Both the position numbers and the translations under genes were made by a program. A stretch of DNA of 64,000 nucleotides from Hemileia vastatrix. Lineage: Eukaryota; Basidiomycota; Pucciniomycetes; Pucciniales; Zaghouaniaceae. Positions 57,393-64,000 of the stretch are shown here, one piece after another; the first letter of the stretch is position 1, and each line of letters opens with the position of its first letter. The notes under the pieces are model-generated. The model saw only the letters and a list, made by a program, of their open reading frames with translations, was not told the origin of the DNA and made no database searches. The stretch lies in assembly GCA_030280995.1 (NCBI GenBank), contig JASXTE010000017.1, positions 24,147,998 through 24,211,997 on the forward strand, given 5' to 3'.

Positions 57393-57829
57393 CTAATTTC
57401 TCTTTTTCATTTTATTCCTCTGTAAAAACTTGTTAGAAATAAAACAGTCTGTAGCCCCACAGTCCAGTAGGGCTCGTACATTCGTTGTGGCATCAAGGGT
57501 CATTAAAAGCAAGTTTAGTATAATACGATTATCATTCACTTCAATTGGCTTACATGCTGATAATTCTTCTACTAAATTTCTCTTATCCTTTCCCTCTACT
57601 CCGCTCCAGGAGGGCACAACCTTTACTCCCAAGCACTGTCTTTTACCTGCGCCTTTCCTGCACTATTGTCCACTTCACTAATCCTCACCTTCCCCCTGAA
57701 CTCCCTTGCCAGATGACCACTACTCCCACACCTGAGACACAGACCTTTGCTCATGTGCCTCTTATACTTGTCATCCGACAACCTTTTCCTCCCACTAGCG
57801 CCACGTGCATTTTTTGCATCAATATCCAT
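57393..57829 (-). pseudogene. Gypsy 2 zinc knuckle and protease
   Basis: The 57829-57623 frame has a knuckle CLRCGSSGHLAREF in which the last Cys of the CCHC set is Phe. After a frameshift near 57640 the sense continues from KVVPSWSG to the protease motif RALLDCGATDCFIS, where the catalytic Asp is kept but the usual following Ser/Thr is Cys. A further frameshift separates it from the linker. It is in the same frame as the gag above, from which a TAG at 57878 divides it. Confidence 0.8.
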
Positions 57830-57877
57830 GGCGTTCGGGTCCCTAGCGCCGGCCCTGCTTGATGAGGCATAGCTGCG

Positions 57878-58631
57878 CTATGGACAAGCGCTACTCCAGC
57901 CATCTGTTTGTTGATGTGTGAACTCATTGTCGAGTTGGATGGCCAGTTCCATGAGTGCTTGAAGGGAGGTTGGGCGAGGGTGGCTGATTAGGGCATTTCT
58001 TATCTTCGCTGAGAGCCCATTCCTGAAGTGAAACATGAGCACCCCTTCTCCCCAGGTTGTGACATAGCTGGTGTGGCCCCGAAATTTGGACACATACTCG
58101 GCGACCGAGTTTCTTTGTCGCAACTGATTGAGCGCATGCTCCGAGGTTGTGGACACATCTGGGTCCCCAAAGGCTAATTCAAAAGCCGCCATGAATTGAC
58201 GGAAGGTTTTCTCTGCCTGAGAGTTCTCAAGGAGCTCCTTGGTGTACGGTCTTGCAAAGCGTGCTGCCTCATCTGTGAGGTATGATATTGCAAACCCAAT
58301 TTTTGCTCGCTCTTCTGGGAACTGATGTCCATTGAGCAGGACATAGAGGTTTACCTGCAACATGTACTGGTCTGCTCGGGGGCCTTGTTTTCCATCAAAG
58401 ATTTCTGGGACCGCAATCTTTGGACCTTTGACAAGTGGCACTGGTGGGGGGTGGCGCCTGTGCTCTGGCTTTGTCTTTGGCAGCATCCAGCTCTGCTTTG
58501 GTGGGGCCACGATATGAGGGCTCCGCATTTGCTAAGCGTTCCATGAGCCTAGCGTTCTGTTCTTGCAGGCGTGCCATCTGCTCTTTCATTGCTGCAAGGC
58601 ATGATGCATTGGGTTGACCTGCGGGGTCCAT
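57878..58631 (-). pseudogene. Gypsy 2 gag
   Basis: Starts at 58631 with MDPAGQPNASCLAAMKEQMA and a coiled-coil stretch (LQEQNARLMERLAN). A frameshift near the Pro run (about 58440-58460) leads into VPEIFDGKQGPRADQYMLQV, FARPYTKELL, FRQFMAAFELAFGD, LRQRNSVAEYVSKFR and LMELAIQLDNEF, the standard retrotransposon gag (capsid) pattern. It ends in TAG at 57878-57880, but RSYASSSRAGARDPNAMDID continues in frame to the zinc knuckle. Confidence 0.88.
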
Positions 58632-58670
58632 TTTTCTTCAGTAGTGTGCCAATTAAGATCGGACAAAATG

Positions 58671-58989
58671 CTAAGACCTAAGAAGGAGGACTACCACTAG
58701 CGCTGATGCTAGCCTTAACCGGGACTGACTATGTTGAGTTAAAACAGTGAGACTAACTAGACTGACTATGTTGTGATTACCAACAGTGAGGGGTAGACGG
58801 GAATGACTATGCTAACTAAGCAGTGAGACAAGAGAGTAATTGGATTACTAAATAAGTTGTCCGATGAGGAGCGCTCCACAGCGCTTGCCCCCATATAACC
58901 CCCTTATGCAATATCCACTCCTCCGCCTCTTTACAATGCATAGCACCCATTGCGCTCCTCCTCTCCACCTCTCAAACCAAATTCTAACA
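58671..58989 (-). repeat. Gypsy 2 5' LTR (319 bp)
   Basis: Begins TGCTAAGACC and ends CTAACA on the plus strand. Compared with the left LTR it has an extra ~35 bp (GTTAAAACAGTGAGACTAAC and following bases), a local duplication of the GACTGACTATGTTG phrase, plus scattered substitutions. Confidence 0.93.
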
Positions 58990-58994
58990 TTAAT

Positions 58995-59749
58995 ACTGGT
59001 GAAATAACACAATACTTAGGTGTTGTGTCTACTTTTTCAACAATACCCATTTCCAACAACATTTTTATGTTGTCTTCAATATCTTTCCTTTTTTCAGGAG
59101 AAGCTGGGTAAGATTTCTTTTACAAGATGCCAGGAATATTATCCAAATCACAACTTAAAGAGATTTTCATCTCATGGTCTTTGACCAATCCTAGTTCATC
59201 TGAACCATGAGCAAATGCCATAGGATATGATTTAATCAATCTCAAAATATTTTCTTCTTCAATTTTTGAGAGTTGAGGACTGAAAGAGGCCTTTCGGATT
59301 TCATTATCCAATTCAACCATTTCAGTGGTGGATCTTCCACCTTGCAGTTGTTATTCTCTAGGAGAAATGGCATATACTGAGTTTTCAGAACATATTTTAA
59401 ATTTTCTCTTACCATTCACGCCTATAGTGAAGCAACTGTTTGTAGGATCTAGTTTAATGCCAAATTTTGTCAATAAATCATTGCCAATAATAAACCAATC
59501 ACTAAAATTTTTATTATCCACTACTAAAAATTCTCATACTGCTCTAACATATCCATTATTATATTTAAAGAATACAGCACTTTTGTATTTGCCAATTGGA
59601 TTTAATACTGACCCAAAACCTCTCCAGTTCTTTGTTTGAACAGGTTCTAGTTTTTCCTTATACTTACTGTCAAGTTTCATTAATGTATTAATATAAACTA
59701 CACTACCTGCAGCCCCAGTGTCAAGAATGGCATTCATTTTTTTCCACAT
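58995..59749 (-). pseudogene. Gypsy 1 protease and start of RT
   Basis: Starts in frame with MNAILDTGAAGSVV (protease, D-T-G intact), passes FIIGNDLLTKFGI and FKICSENSVYAIS, then the RT lead-in SYPASPEKRKDIEDNIK and KYCVISPV, where gypsy 2 cuts in. Stops are TGA at 59534-59536 and TAA at 59351-59353 and 59120-59122. The frame is one base off from gag. The change falls in the seven-A run just before the protease motif (59733-59745). Confidence 0.85.
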
Positions 59750-59781
59750 ATAATAACAGGTGCTCTGATAGGTGTTATTTT

Positions 59782-62121
59782 TTAAGTATCATGAGTTACA
59801 TCTTTAATTATTTCGGCTTCCTCAATTGAAGTTAAAGATGTGTCTGTATGAGGTATAGCATCATTCAGGAAAATTATATCCTGTTCAAATACAAATATCT
59901 CATTTTCATCATCACTGTAGGATATGTTACTTTTGCAATCCTCACTGGATTCCACATTCTCATCTTCATGATTACTTGGTTCAAGATTCTGTGAGGTTTC
60001 AAAAACATTTATTCTTTTCTTACATGTGTGACCCTTAACCCAAGGTTCATTACATTTATAACAAGTGTTGTTCTCTTGTCTTTTAGGGAAAAAGGGAGCT
60101 GAAGGTTTTTTCTTCTCCACTGGTAATTTACTTGTAGTAGGTTTTACCACGTCAACACTTTGTCTGTAATTGTTATACTTGGTTTAATACTTGTGGTTTA
60201 ATAATATCTCATTGCATATATTAATGAATCCCAAGGTATCTCTGATGGTTTCAGTTCTAGCTACAATAATGTCTCTAACTGATATCAGCAACTTGGATAT
60301 TATCTTTTCTTTCCACTCTTCATAATCCATTTTAGGATCCATGGCTTTCATGATTTTTATTAAATTCATTAAAAATACCATAGGTTTATCTCCAGCATTT
60401 GGATTATATCTGGCCTTTTCATACAATCTTTGTTGAGTGATTCTAAATTTTGGGCCACCGAATTGCCTTTCAATTAGTGCCTTCCATTCATTCCAGGAAT
60501 AATTAATTCCCTCACTCAATACAGATTCAAACCATAATAAGGCCACATCTGTAAATAAAGATATTAACTTTGAAGTAATTTCTTCATCAGGTAATTTTTA
60601 TGAAAATTTTAAGTTATCAATTCTTTGTATGAATTGCTGCCAATCAGATTTTGAATCCCCGTCAAAAGAAGGGTACTGATCTAACTTAGGCCAGTTCTTT
60701 TGGCTAGTTTTTGCTTCCCTAACCTGAGGAATACTTAGTATTTCACTTACTTTAGAAATATGATCATTTATTTCATCTTTTACTGATTTATTATTCTCAG
60801 AGCCCATGACACTATGTTCATGTTCCATCATTGGTGTTTCATTTGCATGTTTCATGAAAACAGGTACTCTTGCTACATAAGAAGTGTTATCTTTTATTTT
60901 TTCAGTATTTTTCAACATGTTTTCTACTTCTATTTCCACTCTTTGTAACCTATCCTGTATTACAGGTACATGAGTTAGAGTATCATTTACATTTGAAAAA
61001 GATTATTTAACACGTCCCTCAAAGGTAGTCATAATATTTTGAGAGTGTTCTAATTTACTTTCTAAATTTCTAATCTCAGATTTTAATCCTTTATTCTCAT
61101 TGATTAATTCATTATTTGAATTTTCAATAATTTTTAATCTATTGGCTGTTGCACTCAATGATTGTGTTAGCTGTAATAATACCTTTTCTGTATTATTGTT
61201 TGACTCTTTTGAGAACTCTTCCAATTTTTCAATTCTCAATAATAATTTACTTATTATTTTTGATTCCATTGGATTTTCTTTTAAAAAATAATCTTTTTTT
61301 TCTGTGTCCAACTCAGAAGACTCATCATTTGATTCCAATTTTATATTAATAGCATTATCCTGGTGATCCATAAAACTATTTACATTTTCCTCATGCAAAG
61401 ACAAGTTTAGCATATTTTTTTCAAATGCATAATCTTTTAAATCATTATCAATCATATCCAATATTTCCTTATCAATCTCATTACCTATAAGTAATTCATT
61501 GTTAGGTTAATACAATTGATCATAAGAAGTTGGATGACTTACCAAGGTCTTATCCCACTTCCCCTGCCTCTCCTTGCCTTTCCCCTGTAAGGGTGACTGC
61601 TGGATCCCTGTTGAGGAGGGTTGTTGTATTTTTGGGCATACCAATCCCACTTCCATTTTCTGACTGTTATTTTTTGGTCCTCTTCTGGGGCTGGAGGTGT
61701 TGCTGTGGTATTTGGTGCCACTGTTTGTGGATGAGACCTTATATCCACTAGAGCCTGGTTGACTTCTATGAAGCCCTGTGCCACCCTTTTCTCCAGATTG
61801 TTGATATGGTCTACTATATTGTTTACTCTTATTGTTAGGGTATTCAGTAGGGTTGACAGGGAATGAATTTGCTCTTGCAACGTGTTTTTGGGCTTCTTTA
61901 TTGACACTTGTTTTAAGAGTTTTTCCCTTTCCTCCAGAGACATTGGTAGGGTGTTGTTTATTATGGGTGATTCTTGACCCTCCATTTGAATGTCCTGTAA
62001 CAGGTATTTCAGCTCTAGTTCTAAAGTTATAAGGTTTTGCCTTATTACTTACAATGTCATTTTTGTCACACATGTTTACGTGGAATTTAAAGAATTGAAA
62101 GTTTTGATATGAAAACTTCAT
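59782..62121 (-). pseudogene. Gypsy 1 gag
   Basis: A single frame can be followed from 62121 down to 59782 through TAA codons at 61507, 61003, 60598, 60184 and 59782. In order: a basic Ser/Gln/Gly-rich N-terminus, a coiled coil (SKIISKLLLRIEKLEEF, NLESKLEHSQ), a capsid-like part (WPKLDQYPSFDG, WFESVLSEGINYSWNEWKAL, KARYNPNAGDKPMVFLMNLI) and a zinc knuckle of the CYKCNEPWVKGHTC form usual in fungal gypsy gag. The N-terminal third also has a stop-free alternative frame (61985-61539), discussed as a finding. The absence of indels over 2.3 kb, despite five stops, is notable. Confidence 0.85.
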
Positions 62122-62397
62122 AAACTAGTTTTATCAGTATTTATTAATACCACTGAAAACAATTTTATTGCTTACTTATTGGTATTAAGTGAATTTAAAA
62201 GTGCTAGAAGTCAAATATGCTTTTATGTGGTCACTTGATTTAAGTGGTCTAAAATATGTAGCCGTGTTTTTATATTAAAAAAGAAAAACAACTGTCAGTA
62301 AGATTTTCTTTCAAATATAAATGAATTTTACAAACCAATAGAAAAGGGATTAAGAGTCCTGTAAAAAGAAAATAATTAATCAGTTTAATTGGTTATC

Positions 62398-62566
62398 ATC
62401 TGCAAAGATCACAAATTTAATTGGTCTATTGACAGACTCCCACTAAGAACAATTATATTTTAAATTAGTGGTAAAAATATTTATCTGCAAAGATCTCAAA
62501 TTCAATTGGTCTATTGACAGACCCACTAATAACAATTATATGTTAAATTAGTGGTAAAATTGTTGA
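62398..62566 (-). repeat. 85-bp tandem duplication in gypsy 1 leader
   Basis: ATCTGCAAAGATC...TTGGTCTATTGACAGAC...TAAATTAGTGGTAAAA occurs twice with an 85-bp step, between the 5' LTR and gag. Confidence 0.8.
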
Positions 62567-62743
62567 TTCAATATCACAACTTTATTATATAACAGGGCTT
62601 CTTTTTCTTAAATCACTATATAAGTGACCCTAACCTGTTGTAATTATCCAAATATTTCTATAGGGATTTTTATTTACGTGTACCTTCTTTGAAATTTTTT
62701 ACTTACTGTATTATAACAGAATTCTTGAGGAAAGGCCCCCAAT

Positions 62744-64000
62744 TGTCAGGCTGAGGTCAAGTACAAAGACGTGAACTAGCTTGAATGTTCACTTGTCTAG
62801 AAGATTTTAATGGTCCAATCTGAATACTGTAGTACTAATCCAATAAGTAGTAAAATATAATCAAAATTTAAAGGTCTCAGTAATATAATTCTCACTATTT
62901 TTATATATGGCTTACAATCTTTGTAGTTGGTAGAAAAATATATTTTATAATTCAGATACTATTCAAAAGTCTTATAAAAGTACTAATTGATATGTATTGT
63001 ATTTTATTTGGTTATATTGGTAAATTGTAAATGATAAAGAATGTAGAAACAAGACCCCAAAAACCTCCTTCTTTTATACACACTGAATTCCCCAATGATT
63101 CCCTTGATGTACCATCCAATACACAGTTAATGACGCCTCAAAACAACTAATAGACCATCCCATAAACATCCCTAGTAACCCACGAAATAATTAGACAAAT
63201 AACAACCATCAAAATCCTGTAATAATAAGGGAAATCCATCAAAATTAAAGAAAAAGACAAAAAGAGAGTATATGCGTATAAAACAATAATATAAAAGACT
63301 AAAGGAGACTTTTTAAGGTTAATAATAGCTTAATAATAAGGGGGATTAATTGTAGTGATGAAGGGGCTAATCCTGACATTATACTACGTGAAATTCACAT
63401 CCAAAAATAACCAATATTGACTGAGAAACCACCCAAAAACTCAAAAAAGAGCGTGAGATCTGGGGTAACTACATGCAGTCCTTGGCAGGCGCTTGCATGG
63501 GTAAATCCTTGACTAAAATTAGGCGAATTTAAGTGTGGTGATCAAATAAGACGCCAAGAGTGAGGTTATTAATGAATTTAGTGCATATAAACAGGGTCAA
63601 TGCATTATTAATTAAGCTAGGACACTAAATAAGTGCCTGTCGCCTATTTTAGTGTGTTTCCCCACAGTTGGCGTAGAATGTGGGGTAATTATAGTGTGAA
63701 AAATCTAACTTTGCTAAAAATGAAGCTATTCACACGGGAAAAAAACAGGCAGTAGGAGGCCAGTACACAGAAGCCATTTCTGGCATAAAAAACACCAAAT
63801 TTGAAAAGTGTTATTTTTATACATTTAAATAGCCAAATCAATAGTCCTAAATGAGAAAAATTGATCTGTCAAAGCGCATTTTTGATATTCTCAAATTTTT
63901 AGTGCATATAGTCAACTTTTAAGTGAAATAAAGCACATTTCTTGTTTTTTGCATAAAACAGTGAAAATAACAGCTTTAAGTGTACTTAAAAATTATGTAG
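62744..64000 (-). repeat. Gypsy 1 5' LTR, cut by window end
   Basis: Starts TGTCAGGCTGAGGTCAAG on the plus strand and aligns with 48972-50228. By that alignment about 240 bp more are expected outside the window. Confidence 0.9.

Larger units (their letters stand above)
53426..58989 (-). mobile_element. Gypsy chromovirus 2 (nested inside gypsy 1)
   Basis: LTRs at 53426-53709 and 58671-58989, with a target duplication TTAAT at 53421-53425 and 58990-58994. Minus orientation: the coding order runs right to left, and a purine tract (AAAAGAGGGGG) lies just inside the left LTR. Removing 5,569 bp restores the RT frame of gypsy 1 without a break (SPVLISYEKDKARL spans the junction). It is GC-richer than its host. 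Several frameshifts and three stops make it inactive. Confidence 0.95.
48972..64000 (-). mobile_element. Gypsy chromovirus 1 (outer, old, truncated by window)
   Basis: Minus-strand LTR retrotransposon. The 3' LTR is 48972-50472 and the 5' LTR begins at 62744 and runs past the window end. Internal order on the minus strand is leader, gag, protease, RT, RNase H, integrase with chromodomain, then a purine-rich GGGTGGGCCAG next to the 3' LTR. After the 5' LTR the minus strand reads ATTGGGGGCC, a plausible primer site. The element is interrupted by gypsy element 2 at 53421-58994. The coding sense is broken by ten TAA and two TGA codons. Confidence 0.9.

Noticed and set aside
55010..57862. Plus-strand frames over gypsy 2 (Pro/Leu/Ser-rich)
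   Set aside because: Antisense shadows of GC-richer gag-pol coding on the minus strand.
5288..61509. Reassigned TAA codon (alternative nuclear code)
   Set aside because: The intact 1331-residue copia frame and the SNF2 gene end at ordinary stops and have no internal TAA; the stops sit in elements that also show other damage.

Overview
The window reads as transposon-dense, AT-rich nuclear DNA of a basidiomycete fungus, most likely a rust (Pucciniales). The grounds are short GT-AG introns of 60-81 bp, a Plavaka-type transposase, a degraded TET/JBP-like 2OG-Fe(II) oxygenase, Ty3/gypsy chromoviruses, a Ty1/copia element, and multi-kilobase intergenic stretches with no coding signal. The species cannot be named from sequence alone. 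I see no convincing housekeeping gene, tRNA, rRNA or CRISPR.

Layout. 0-0.6 kb: foldback repeats. 0.8-10.8 kb: a gene island with a Plavaka transposase pseudogene (minus), a SNF2-family ATPase (minus), and two members of one unrecognised gene family, one at each side of the transposase (minus at 0.8-1.6 kb, plus at 7.3-8.4 kb). 11.7-19.9 kb: a satellite of about 609-bp monomers, each carrying a near-perfect 46-bp palindrome. 21.2-22.5 kb: a second satellite with a 239-bp period, the same palindrome and different spacers. 23.3-24.8 kb: an intron-containing hypothetical gene with one in-frame stop and one A-run frameshift. 28.4-29.5 kb: a TET/JBP-like pseudogene with five in-frame stops. 31.3-38.7 kb: a string of about ten different back-to-back hairpins, repeated about three times and split by an intact copia element (perfect ATAAA target duplication, 1331-residue polyprotein). 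38.9-42.4 kb: a 3.5-kb non-autonomous DNA transposon with terminal inverted repeats and internal hairpin repeats. 44.7-47.1 kb: two related gag-like or zinc-cluster-like degraded genes separated by short hairpin repeats. 49.0-64.0 kb: an old gypsy chromovirus on the minus strand, running off the right edge, with a second gypsy chromovirus nested inside its pol gene (TTAAT target duplication).

Coding content is almost all mobile-element machinery. Only the copia polyprotein is plainly intact. The SNF2 gene is nearly intact, and its DEAH box appears only after splicing. The two gypsy elements decay differently. The outer, older one keeps one reading frame through about 1,960 codons, broken by ten TAA and two TGA codons but only one frameshift. 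The inner one carries several frameshifts plus TGA/TAG stops.

The most unusual content is non-coding. Several independent families of perfect or near-perfect hairpins are arranged as tandem arrays, sometimes with palindromes nested inside larger palindromes. Two unrelated satellites share one 46-bp palindrome, and each lies just after a copy of a short conserved module centred on ATTGCTAGCAAT.
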